A stretch of 44,416 nt of DNA from a virus, in IMG/VR virus record IMGVR_UViG_3300042301_001096, positions 1 through 44,416 of that record; one strand, written 5' to 3'. The notes below the pieces were generated by a model. The model worked only from the letters and a program-made list of their open reading frames with translations, was not told the DNA's origin and ran no database searches. Shown piece by piece: positions 25,196 to 31,327 of this stretch. Position numbers and translations under genes: made by a program. Numbering within the stretch: position 1 is the first letter of the stretch; each line of letters starts with the position of its first letter.

Positions 25196-25434
25196 TTCAT
25201 TGATTTGCTTCCTCGGCACTTCCAGCGTTTCCGACTCAAGTTGTTTGGACTATTCGGGTCACTCTTCCAGTCGCCCTTAATCTTAGCTGACCTCGCGCAA
25301 TATGAATCGCCCCGCTTGCTGCCCGGATCAACATTTGCTCCTTTTTGGCCGTAAGAAACCTTACGGGTTCTTCCAGTCTTTGCATTTTTTACTATTTTAA
25401 CTGACGCTTTGCCAGTTGCGGGTTTTGATTTCAT
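25192..25434 (-). CDS. Small basic phage protein with GDSYCARSAKIKG motif, 80 aa
   Basis: The motif YGQKGANVDPGSKRGDSYCARSAKIKGDW, then NNLSRKRWKCRG, is one I know from small basic phage proteins (I believe classed as DUF6321). Both Cys and the many Lys/Arg are conserved features. Likely to bind DNA or RNA, possibly within the virion. It lies in a run of three small, highly basic proteins in this operon. Confidence 0.6.
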   Translation of the reverse strand: MKSKPATGKASVKIVKNAKTGRTRKVSYGQKGANVDPGSKRGDSYCARSAKIKGDWKSDPNSPNNLSRKRWKCRGSKSMK

Positions 25435-25577
25435 TTCTTCTTTGCAGTTTTAGCTGATTGCTTGAACGCCTTCGCAGTTGGTGCGCCTTTGCTTCCAACA
25501 TTCCGCATCTTCTCGCCACTACCAGCGGCGATGCGTTTCCGTTTAGCGTTAATGTTTGCGTATAATCCAGTTTTCAT
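25431..25577 (-). CDS. Small very basic protein (MKTGLYANINAKRKRIAAGS type), 48 aa
   Basis: Reads MKTGLYANINAKRKRIAAGS, then GEKMRNVGSKGAPTAKAFKQ, ending AKTAKKK. This short type recurs in many aquatic phages next to similar basic proteins. The gene is coupled by ATGA overlaps. Net charge is strongly positive, which suggests nucleic-acid binding or virion DNA packing. Function unproven. Confidence 0.6.
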   Translation of the reverse strand: MKTGLYANINAKRKRIAAGSGEKMRNVGSKGAPTAKAFKQSAKTAKKK

Positions 25578-25768
25578 AATTCTTCGTTTGGTTTGTGATA
25601 AAATCCTCTCATATTTTTACCTTCACTGATATAAATATATCCCAATAAAAGTTCATCTATCCATCCTTTTATTTCTTCGTTTACACAATGTTTGTGAATT
25701 TTAAACTTTGCTCCGTCTTGCTCGAAAGGTTCGTTTCCTAATTCTTTTTCGCAAACTACACAGTTCAT
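25574..25768 (-). CDS. Small protein with CxxC knuckle, 64 aa
   Basis: Begins MNCVVCEKELGNEPFEQDG, then KIHKHCVNEEIKGWID. Cys3, Cys6, His25 and Cys28 could form a zinc knuckle. The rest is a helix and an aromatic tail. Function unknown. Confidence 0.6.
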   Translation of the reverse strand: MNCVVCEKELGNEPFEQDGAKFKIHKHCVNEEIKGWIDELLLGYIYISEGKNMRGFYHKPNEEL

Positions 25769-26094
25769 TTCTTTTTTTTCATTCCTGCTTGGCTCATTGC
25801 GATAGCTACTGCTTGTTTGCGGCTCTTGGCCATAGGTGCTTTCTTCGGGCCTTTTGGGTCAATACCAGCTTTCAGTTTGCCAGCCTTGTATTCACGCATT
25901 GTTTTTGCCACTTTCGCGGCCTTACCTGCTTTTGTTGTTGGTTTTTTCATAAATTTTCCTTCTGGTGTTTCGATGTTCAATCTATCGCAAACTATGTCAA
26001 TAATATCGTAAATTGCAATATGATCTGGAAGATTCAAAACATATTGATATTCACAATATGTGTCGTCAATTGTTATTGTAAATTCGCTTTTCAT
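25765..26094 (-). CDS. Two-part protein with basic DUF6496-like C-terminus, 109 aa
   Basis: The first 48 residues are an acidic, beta-rich module (KSEFTITIDDTYCEYQYVL). The remainder (from Met49) is MKKPTTKAGKAAKVAKTMRE, then YKAGKLKAGI and SRKQAVAIAMSQAGMKKKK, a small basic family I believe to be DUF6496. The basic part often exists alone, so this may be a fusion, or an internal start at Met49 may give a separate product. Likely binds nucleic acid. Confidence 0.6.
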   Translation of the reverse strand: MKSEFTITIDDTYCEYQYVLNLPDHIAIYDIIDIVCDRLNIETPEGKFMKKPTTKAGKAAKVAKTMREYKAGKLKAGIDPKGPKKAPMAKSRKQAVAIAMSQAGMKKKK

Positions 26095-26420
26095 AGTCCG
26101 TCACTTCCATCTCGGAGAAGTTTAAAAAATGTATCTGATGACATCGTGACTTTCCAAGGTTTATTATTTTTCTTTGAAGCCACGGCCCACGCAATGCCAT
26201 TAGCATCTCGCTCGGCCTGCTCACAAGCCTTATCTAAATTCAAGTTCTGAACGTGCTTAACCTCAAAGTGGAGTTTACCTTTCAGTTCCTCGCAGATGAC
26301 ATCTGGCGAGTCTTGACCACCCGCGAATTGCTGTCCTCGTTTAGCGTTGAACCCTTGGGCGCGGAGTTCGTCCCTCCACTGGCGTTCTGCTCTAGCTCCT
26401 TTGGCTCTTGAGTTTATCAT
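26091..26420 (-). CDS. PD-(D/E)XK endonuclease, Hjc/resolvase-like
   Basis: A 109-residue nuclease. SRAKGARAERQWRDELRAQGF at the start is the helix with a conserved Glu seen in Hjc/RecB-type resolvases. SPD at 38-40 and FEVKH at 52-56 give the PD...ExK active site; AVASKKNNKPWKVTM resembles the strand-helix end of the fold. It could resolve branched DNA or cut host DNA. The gene lies between a coiled-coil gene and basic-protein genes. Family is firm; substrate is not. Confidence 0.8.
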   Translation of the reverse strand: MINSRAKGARAERQWRDELRAQGFNAKRGQQFAGGQDSPDVICEELKGKLHFEVKHVQNLNLDKACEQAERDANGIAWAVASKKNNKPWKVTMSSDTFFKLLRDGSDGL

Positions 26421-26932
26421 TTCGCGCCCTCCTTGAGTCGCTCCATACCATTCCGAAGCTCAGAGACGACTCCAAACTTGTCGTTCTCAAAATCTATTTC
26501 AGCCAACGCAATAGCGCGTTCTGCGATATAGATCAGCTCTTTGACTTGATCCAAAGCCTCGTTGCGCTCTTTCGCTATTCTTGCAACATCGCTATTTGCT
26601 GCCATGCAAAGCTCAAGTTTATGTCGCGCCTCGTCGCGCTCGCGTTTATAGTCTTCCGTTTTGTTAAGAAAATCAACAAATTGCTTTCGTGTTTCATCGC
26701 GTTCTTTTTCAGCCATGAGTAATTTTTCTCGCGCAACATCTTTGCACAAAGTTATCTGTCTTATCTGTTTTAAAAAATCTGCGGCAGATGTATTTTTAGA
26801 AAAAATCGCCTCGTCGCGCTCGCGCTCAAGTCTTTGCGCTAAAATGCGTAAATCTCCTGCCCCATAAGTGTAGGGGTGGCTTATGTATTTATCCCAAGCC
26901 GCATCCGTTTCTGGTGTGTCACTTGTAATCAC
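26417..26932 (-). CDS. Coiled-coil protein with TPETDAA start, 171 aa
   Basis: Opens MITSDTPETDAAWDKYISHP, a motif common at the start of phage coiled-coil proteins. Residues about 28-160 are heptad-rich with repeated RERDEA units, which are visible in the DNA as repeated GCCTCGTCGCGCTC blocks. No catalytic motif. Possibly structural or a partner-binding scaffold. Confidence 0.7.
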   Translation of the reverse strand: MITSDTPETDAAWDKYISHPYTYGAGDLRILAQRLERERDEAIFSKNTSAADFLKQIRQITLCKDVAREKLLMAEKERDETRKQFVDFLNKTEDYKRERDEARHKLELCMAANSDVARIAKERNEALDQVKELIYIAERAIALAEIDFENDKFGVVSELRNGMERLKEGAK

Positions 26933-27149
26933 GGCACTCCTTTATCATTTTATCGATTGCTGCTCGTAGGGTAGGCCACTCATATGGATCAATGAGGATT
27001 TTCCCATCGTTGGTATCGTTGCATTGGGATACTTCAAGAAACTCACCAGATGCCTCGTCTATGATTTCTATGTTTGTTACTCCATTGTGGAATAACTGTT
27101 CTCCTTTCGGGGCAACTGATACTTTGACTGTTCGTGTTTCGTAAGTCAT
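26919..27149 (-). CDS. Hypothetical protein, 76 aa
   Basis: Beta-rich N-terminal half (TYETRTVKVSVAPKGEQLF, then TNIEIIDEASGEFLEVSQC) and a short helical end. Overlaps neighbours by 14 bp and 4 bp. No recognised family. Confidence 0.6.
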   Translation of the reverse strand: MTYETRTVKVSVAPKGEQLFHNGVTNIEIIDEASGEFLEVSQCNDTNDGKILIDPYEWPTLRAAIDKMIKECRDYK

Positions 27150-27340
27150 GGGAGCATTGAATCAATATCTTGTATCTGTGTCAATACTTTTGTTTCAGAA
27201 AAGTATTGGTTCATTATCTTAAGTCCTTCGTTGTGGTAGTTCTCTGCTATGCAATACCTTTCCTTGTCTTGAGCTTCCCAGATTGAGTTTGCCACCTCCA
27301 GATACCTCAACGCTTTTATAAATGCTACGTCAGTTGTCAT
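27146..27340 (-). CDS. Hypothetical helical protein, 64 aa
   Basis: Reads MTTDVAFIKALRYLEVANSI, all helical, acidic overall. It follows the DnaB-type gene with a one-base overlap (TAATG), so coupled to the helicase. Its function is unknown, though a helicase accessory is conceivable. Confidence 0.6.
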   Translation of the reverse strand: MTTDVAFIKALRYLEVANSIWEAQDKERYCIAENYHNEGLKIMNQYFSETKVLTQIQDIDSMLP

Positions 27341-28572
27341 TAGTATACCTCCTCAAGTTTTGAGATGTCTCCGCGCATGATGATGTCGAACGAGTAGTTT
27401 TTCTGCCCGCGGCGATTCTTTTTCACGACTATCCTACTCTTCTCTTTTATGTGTTCAATATACACAACTTGGTTAGAATTCATTCCAATCGCCCGTGATT
27501 CGCGTAGTCTTCCATCGTCGTTCAACTGAGAAGCTGTCATTACAACCACTTTATTCTTCTGCGCTAATAACTTCAACTGTCTTGTGATCTCAGATATTTG
27601 ACCTTCCCTGCTTTCAATTTTATCGAAGGAGACAATCTGAATATAATCAATAACGATCACATCTGCTTTCTTTTCTCCGATAAACCGTCTTGAAATAGAC
27701 AAGATGTTTTGAAGATCATCAACATCATCCACGATTTCTAGCGGTAACTTGCTCAACTGAAGAAGCGCGGAATTGATTTTCATAAGCTCATGTTGGTTTG
27801 CGTTCTTATAGTCTTCTGGTTCACGAATCTCATATCCTGACATATTACAAGCCATTCGTGTTAAGATGTCTTGGGCTGACATTTCCAATGAGAAAAATAC
27901 AACCGACTTTCCTTCTAGTAGGTTTGCTACTGACGCTTGGACAAGTTCGATTGATTTTCCGCCCCCAGTTTCCGACGCAAAGGTAATCAGTTCTCCCTTG
28001 TGAACCCCTCCTTTTAATGCGCGATCCAGCTTGAGTAATCCAGTTGTCAAGGAATCCTTGACAACTCGACCTTCCATTTCGTCCACCACTTGAAGGACGA
28101 TCTCTTTTACCGGAGTGATTTTGATTGTCTTATCTTCCGTCAAACTCATTATCGTTTCCGATAATTGTTTTAGGTCGGTCAACCCTTTTCGTAGATTTGG
28201 CTCTTCATTCTCCATGAGGGTAATGACATCGCGGTATGCTTTCGTTCGTTGTAGATGCTTCCGGTAGTCATCCGCCATGTCTTGGCAAACCTTACCCGAA
28301 GCTACCTTCATCGTGGCGAGAATTTCGTGAATCGCATCCTCTCCACCCGCCGCTTCAAGTTGTCCGGTTGCTTCTAGTTCTGCAATGGCAGAAAACGGGC
28401 AGCAAACCCCTGTCCGCTGGTGAACCCCTTGGAGTGCATTAAAAACGATCCTGTGGGCTGGTATGGCGAAATAATCGCTATCCCATGTTTGTTGGGAAAG
28501 GATGTTTCTGTCGATTGCGATGAGCGACAAGACTGCCGCTTCACTCTTTCGTGCTATTGGGACTTTTTTCAT
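27340..28572 (-). CDS. dnaB: Replicative DNA helicase, DnaB family
   Basis: A 410-residue hexameric-type helicase. An N-terminal helical domain (1-110) resembles DnaB-N (EAAVLSLIAIDRNIL). The RecA-like core has Walker A ETGGGKS (201-207), VVFFSLEM (224-231), Walker B DVIVIDYIQIV (304-314) and the ASQLN...RESRAI loop (347-362). It unwinds DNA ahead of a host or phage polymerase. Its gene starts at the last base of the initiator gene, as lambda P follows O, though P is a loader rather than a helicase. A palindrome lies inside the gene. Confidence 0.95.
   Translation of the reverse strand: MKKVPIARKSEAAVLSLIAIDRNILSQQTWDSDYFAIPAHRIVFNALQGVHQRTGVCCPFSAIAELEATGQLEAAGGEDAIHEILATMKVASGKVCQDMADDYRKHLQRTKAYRDVITLMENEEPNLRKGLTDLKQLSETIMSLTEDKTIKITPVKEIVLQVVDEMEGRVVKDSLTTGLLKLDRALKGGVHKGELITFASETGGGKSIELVQASVANLLEGKSVVFFSLEMSAQDILTRMACNMSGYEIREPEDYKNANQHELMKINSALLQLSKLPLEIVDDVDDLQNILSISRRFIGEKKADVIVIDYIQIVSFDKIESREGQISEITRQLKLLAQKNKVVVMTASQLNDDGRLRESRAIGMNSNQVVYIEHIKEKSRIVVKKNRRGQKNYSFDIIMRGDISKLEEVY
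28149..28164. repeat. 16-bp palindrome copy 13 (TTATCGTTTCCGATAA)
   Basis: Perfect arms with centre TTTC. It lies inside the helicase gene and is read on the minus strand as LSETIM. Confidence 0.9.
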
Positions 28573-29300
28573 TAGAATGAATTGTTGTTAAAGAAACCCA
28601 TTTGACTCTCGCTTTCTTTGTGGGCACGAGCTTTGTCTATCTCGCCTGCCCAGTTGTTAAGGAGGGTTTCCATTGAGCGGCGAGTGTAAACGTCTTTTTC
28701 GTTTCGTTTGGAATAGAAGTTTTCGAGTAACTTCCAATCTTCTTCACAGGTATCAAGATTTGGTTTAGCCGCCCTTATTTCTTTTGGTGTCCAGTTTGTA
28801 GTATCGCGTCTTCCGAGAAGTCGGTTTGCTCGTTGCTGAAAAGTTAAGAGATTAAGAGATAATTCTCCTTTAGTATCTCTACTATTTTCTCCCTTAGTAT
28901 CTATGTTCACCTGTGGGTTGAGTCTGAGTTCACCAGCAGGTTGACTCTGATTGCACCTGTGGGTTGAATCAGACTTCACCTGTGGGTGAACTCTGACTTC
29001 ACTTGTAGATGAAGTCCCGCTTGGCAAAACAGCAAGAATTTTCCTACTTCTGCCATCGTAAGAAATTTGTTTAATCATCTTCAATGACCTCAATTTTGAA
29101 ATCATGTTTGAGATGCTTGACTCTGTGCTGTGAAACATTTTTGCAAGATAGCCATTGCTTGCAAAACATGGTTTCTCTTCAGTTCCAAGCGAACTGATTT
29201 CTGCCCACAAGCATTTTTCCATCCACGATAGCGATTGAGATTCCCATATCTCTACTGGAACCCAAACACCGCGAAAAACCCGTTCGTTCTTTTCGCTCAT
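28572..29300 (-). CDS. Replication initiator, lambda O-like, containing the origin
   Basis: A 242-residue protein. Residues about 20-95 form a winged-helix domain (SLSWMEKCLWAEISSLGTEE, then NGYLAKMFHSTESSISNMIS and an LxxLKMI segment) typical of phage O-type initiators. Residues 94-131 are translated from five 23-bp repeats and so have low-complexity sequence; the AT-rich DNA follows at residues 132-154. The C-terminus (TPKEIRAAKPNLDTCEEDWKLL...) may bind the helicase. The winged domain should bind the iterons within its own gene. Start overlaps the upstream stop as ATGA. Domain call is firm; DNA target is inferred from the repeats. Confidence 0.8.
   Translation of the reverse strand: MSEKNERVFRGVWVPVEIWESQSLSWMEKCLWAEISSLGTEEKPCFASNGYLAKMFHSTESSISNMISKLRSLKMIKQISYDGRSRKILAVLPSGTSSTSEVRVHPQVKSDSTHRCNQSQPAGELRLNPQVNIDTKGENSRDTKGELSLNLLTFQQRANRLLGRRDTTNWTPKEIRAAKPNLDTCEEDWKLLENFYSKRNEKDVYTRRSMETLLNNWAGEIDKARAHKESESQMGFFNNNSF
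28838..28905. other. AT-rich segment beside the iterons, candidate unwinding element
   Basis: Contains tandem TAAGAGAT (28845-28860) and two TTAGTATCT copies 24 bp apart (28870-28878 and 28894-28902). Together with the adjacent iterons it reproduces the lambda arrangement of iterons plus AT-rich DNA. Confidence 0.65.
28908..29019. repeat. Five 23-bp iterons inside the initiator gene
   Basis: Copies start at 28908, 28931, 28954, 28977 and 29000, an exact 23-bp period. The core is CACCTGTGGGTTGA followed by TCTGA; the fifth copy is weakest. The period is not a multiple of three, so the copies are read in different frames and selection must act on DNA. Likely binding sites of the initiator. Confidence 0.85.
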
Positions 29301-29611
29301 AATTCAATCCCCTCCCCATAAACATCATTGATGTAATTTACATTACAGAATATTTTTACTTCATCGCAATTCTTTTCACAGTAAATAAGTCCAAGCGATG
29401 CTAAAAAATCCAATGCACACTCTATACGATATTTTGATACATCAAAAACAAAAGCCAAATATTCTTTGTCATTCACACACCCTCTATCCCAATTTTCGAT
29501 GTATGCTAATAATGTTCGTTGCAAAGGATTCAATCCTTTAATGCGAATTATTTTGCGTTTAATCATTATCCCATTTTTTGTCCGTATTGGACAATCGTCA
29601 TATTTTTTCAT
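29297..29611 (-). CDS. Winged-helix-like protein ahead of the initiator, 104 aa
   Basis: Start chosen at ATG 29611; the frame is open to 29683, but that extension lies in the structured leader. Residues about 30-90 (LNPLQRTLLAYIENWDRGC, then VFDVSKYRIECALDFLASLGLI) have a winged-helix pattern of the replication-protein kind, with a beta end. It is coupled by ATGA to the initiator gene. It may be a regulator or a second initiator module. Confidence 0.6.
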   Translation of the reverse strand: MKKYDDCPIRTKNGIMIKRKIIRIKGLNPLQRTLLAYIENWDRGCVNDKEYLAFVFDVSKYRIECALDFLASLGLIYCEKNCDEVKIFCNVNYINDVYGEGIEL

Positions 29612-29761
29612 TTTAGAAAAAGGCGACCCCTTGTGACACTGGAAAAGTGCGGCAACAGACGCGAAGGAGTTGCAATGCCACAAGGGATCATATATTGTTT
29701 TGTTAATTTACTGACTTTTCATTCACTTCGGCTCCTACCCCGAAGGTGCGATTTCTCGCAC
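29612..29761 (-). ncRNA. Structured leader of the replication operon
   Basis: Read on the minus strand from the predicted start at 29761: GTGCGA-GAAA-TCGCAC (29761-29746) is followed without a gap by CTTCGG-loop-CCGAAG (29745-29726). Further on, CCCTTGTG (29686-29679) pairs with CACAAGGG (29635-29628), enclosing a GCAAC/GTTGC hairpin; TTTTT follows 6 nt after the last arm. The pattern could be a tandem-hairpin start plus an attenuator before the first gene. Confidence 0.6.
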
Positions 29762-29767
29762 GACTGA

Positions 29768-29796
29768 AAACTACTATAGGTTGTGTTCGATGTCAA
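29768..29796 (-). promoter_or_regulatory. Promoter of the replication operon
   Basis: On the minus strand TTGACA (29796-29791), 17-bp spacer, TAGTTT (29773-29768). The predicted start, 29761, is the first base of a GAAA-capped hairpin. Palindrome copy 14 lies 11 bp upstream of the -35. Confidence 0.75.
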
Positions 29797-29806
29797 GCAT
29801 CTTTTT

Positions 29807-29822
29807 TTATCGGTTACGATAA
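29807..29822. repeat. 16-bp palindrome copy 14 (TTATCGGTTACGATAA)
   Basis: Perfect arms with centre GTTA. It supplies the end of the minus-strand gene at 29814 (WLS-stop) and lies just upstream of the replication promoter. Confidence 0.9.
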
Positions 29823-30191
29823 CCAGTCCATTTCAACCTGCTCAACTTCACCTTTCGACCACTCATACATTTTGTCGTTGAGTAAGTCCCAAATTTGACT
29901 GGCATCTTCTTCTGTCTCACATTGGAAGATCGAGCGGCGTTCTCCAATACCTTCTTTAGCGATTACAATATCTGACTTGATTACAGTATTACTATCGTTG
30001 GCAGTTGCCGCCATGATCGCGGTGTTGTTAGCTCTGAGTGCCATAACCAGAATGCCTTCATCACTTTCGTAGGTAGTCATGAACGGAGTCTCCAGCGCGG
30101 CGGCTAAAGATAGGTTTGTTACCATGACAGTTTGCCTTACTCCCATCAGCAATTTTTCTGCGTTGTTGTTCATTTCGTTAGTGTTATCCAT
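29814..30191 (-). CDS. Hypothetical protein, 125 aa, divergent from the XRE gene
   Basis: Start chosen at ATG 30191 (MDNTNEMNNNAEKLLMGVRQ); the frame extends to a TTG at 30209 inside the -10 region. Largely beta with a helical end; no motif recognised. Transcribed from a promoter overlapping that of the XRE gene, so the two should be regulated together. Confidence 0.6.
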   Translation of the reverse strand: MDNTNEMNNNAEKLLMGVRQTVMVTNLSLAAALETPFMTTYESDEGILVMALRANNTAIMAATANDSNTVIKSDIVIAKEGIGERRSIFQCETEEDASQIWDLLNDKMYEWSKGEVEQVEMDWLS

Positions 30192-30199
30192 AAGCAACC

Positions 30200-30245
30200 A
30201 AAGTATCAAAAAAGTATTGACTTGTCAATAGTCTTGGTTTATTTT
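30200..30245. promoter_or_regulatory. Divergent overlapping promoters with shared palindrome
   Basis: Plus strand: TTGACT (30217-30222), 17 bp, TATTTT (30240-30245). Minus strand: TTGACA (30228-30223), 17 bp, TACTTT (30205-30200). The two -35 boxes form one palindrome, TATTGACTTGTCAATA at 30215-30230, a natural operator for the adjacent HTH protein. The plus start would fall at or near the first codons of the XRE gene, suggesting a leaderless message. Confidence 0.65.
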
Positions 30246-30247
30246 TC

Positions 30248-30586
30248 ATGGAAATGAAACATCCATTAGAAACTGCTTATGAATCTTGCATGAGTGCCTA
30301 CGAGCAATCACGCACGATCCGTTCTCTTGGACGAAAGACTTTCGCCAGCCAGCTTCGTGAAACAAGGAGATTGCTAAAATTGACTGTCCGTGAACTTGGA
30401 GATAAGATCGGCGTGACAGGATCACTGGTCAACCAGATTGAAGTAAACTCCAAGAGTATCCTAAAAAAAGAACAAGTCGAAAAAGTAATCGCCCTATGCT
30501 ACAAAGAAAAACGCCCATACAGGCAAAAACAGGATTCAAAAAGCGAGGCGGAAAGCTCAGAGCAGTCTCCAGCTCCCGAAGAATAA
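30248..30586 (+). CDS. XRE-family transcription regulator
   Basis: A 112-residue protein with one helix-turn-helix: LRETRRLLKLTVRELGDKIGVTGSLVNQIEV (36-66), the classical XRE/Cro-CI layout. The C-terminal ~25 residues are Lys/Glu/Ser-rich and unstructured. The start at 30248 would be only about 3 nt past the -10 box; ATG at 30254 is an alternative. It lies behind overlapping divergent promoters, as a Cro- or repressor-like early switch. The HNH gene starts 91 bp before its end in another frame. Confidence 0.8.
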   Translation: MEMKHPLETAYESCMSAYEQSRTIRSLGRKTFASQLRETRRLLKLTVRELGDKIGVTGSLVNQIEVNSKSILKKEQVEKVIALCYKEKRPYRQKQDSKSEAESSEQSPAPEE

Positions 30587-30813
30587 AAAATGCCGACTAC
30601 GAAAAAGCCAAAGCAGAATACTTTGAAGAGAAAAACTACCAGTGTGAAATATGCAACCAAGCCGCAAGCGACCTGCATCACAAAAAAGGGAGGGGTAAGT
30701 TCCTGTGTGATAAGTCCTCTTTCATGGCTCTTTGCCGCCCGTGCCACACTTATCTGCACAACAATGTAGCATGGGCAAGAGAGAATGGATATATAATTTA
30801 TGACTACAAATAA
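30496..30813 (+). CDS. HNH nuclease, zinc-knuckle type, next to terminase
   Basis: A 105-residue HNH protein. The N-terminus MLQRKTPIQAKTGFKKRGGK is a typical basic start of phage HNH proteins, which supports the long overlap with the XRE gene. Cys50 and Cys53, His61-His62, Cys80, Cys83, His84 and His88 give a zinc-stabilised ββα-metal site (LHHKKGRG ... LCRPCHTYLHNN). Similar proteins beside terminase genes assist cos/pac cleavage in other phages, but here the terminase faces the other way. Could also serve in recombination. Confidence 0.8.
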   Translation: MLQRKTPIQAKTGFKKRGGKLRAVSSSRRIKNADYEKAKAEYFEEKNYQCEICNQAASDLHHKKGRGKFLCDKSSFMALCRPCHTYLHNNVAWARENGYIIYDYK

Positions 30814-31027
30814 TACGTTTGAATCCCGCATCATCTGCGAGGGAACTGAAGTAAGCAATACACCAGAGAAGATTCTTTTTCGTCAAAAGTTCAATCAATG
30901 TTGGGTGAAGAAGAGTGACATCCGACTAAATGAAACTCTTGGACATCTTGACGGAGAGAAAATAATTCGTATTGTAGTTCCAGAAGAAGTAGCGAATACT
31001 TTGGAACTTGAAGGAATCTTAGATTGA
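30800..31027 (+). CDS. Hypothetical protein, 75 aa
   Basis: Starts within the HNH 3' end. Sequence MTTNNTFESRIICEGTEVSN, then CWVKKSDIRLNETLGHLDGEKIIRIVVPEEV, ends FxLEGILD-like acidic. Beta-rich, unknown family. The structured RNA candidate starts 4 nt after its stop. Confidence 0.55.
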   Translation: MTTNNTFESRIICEGTEVSNTPEKILFRQKFNQCWVKKSDIRLNETLGHLDGEKIIRIVVPEEVANTLELEGILD

Positions 31028-31031
31028 TCTT

Positions 31032-31167
31032 TACTGGGAAGCATGGAGTCATGCGGTGAGCGTAACTTCCTCAATAAATTACGCGCCTTATATGGCAAAA
31101 AGAGCCAAACGGCAATACATGGGGCCGTCACTGAAACCATGACCAAGAGTAACGCCTTGGCCCAGTA
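31032..31167 (+). ncRNA. Candidate structured RNA with H-type pseudoknot
   Basis: A closing stem TACTGGG (31032-31038) pairs with CCCAGTA (31161-31167). Inside, in order: GCATG/CATGC (41-45 with 50-54), GGT+GCGTAA with TTACGC+GCC (55-65 with 79-87), TGGC/GCCA (93-96 with 104-107), pseudoknot stems ACGGC/GCCGT (109-113 with 124-128) and CATGG/CCATG (118-122 with 137-141), and CCAAG/CTTGG (143-147 with 156-160); numbers are +31000. Helices abut with almost no linkers. The T57-G85 wobble fits the plus strand only. Not a class I recognise. Confidence 0.65.
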
Positions 31168-31180
31168 TTAAATTTTATAT

Positions 31181-31325
31181 GGTCGGCGGCTGAGAGGATA
31201 ACTATGCTGGAAATATTCGGGGTAGTTTCAATAATGCCGAGTTAACTCGGCCTCCCTTTGTTCTCTGCCAGAGGCAGGAAACCTACAGAGGCTTGACCAC
31301 TGAGCCAGCAATGCGAATCAGTGGT
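31181..31325. other. Hairpin-rich region before the terminase 3' end
   Basis: Contains the perfect palindrome GCCGAGTTAACTCGGC (31236-31251), CTGCC/GGCAG (31265-31277), AACTA/TAGTT (31200-31204 with 31223-31227) and ACCACTGA/TCAGTGGT (31296-31325). No ORF. It may be a second RNA domain or a terminator region for the minus-strand terminase gene. Confidence 0.45.
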
Positions 31326-31327
31326 AT

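Noticed and set aside
28908-29019. CRISPR-like repeat array
   Set aside because: The 23-bp units are contiguous with no unique spacers and lie inside a coding gene; iterons fit better.
31181-31325. tRNA-like D-arm (GGCTCAGTGGTCAAGCC) on the minus strand
   Set aside because: No matching acceptor stem, anticodon arm or normal T-loop could be placed around it.
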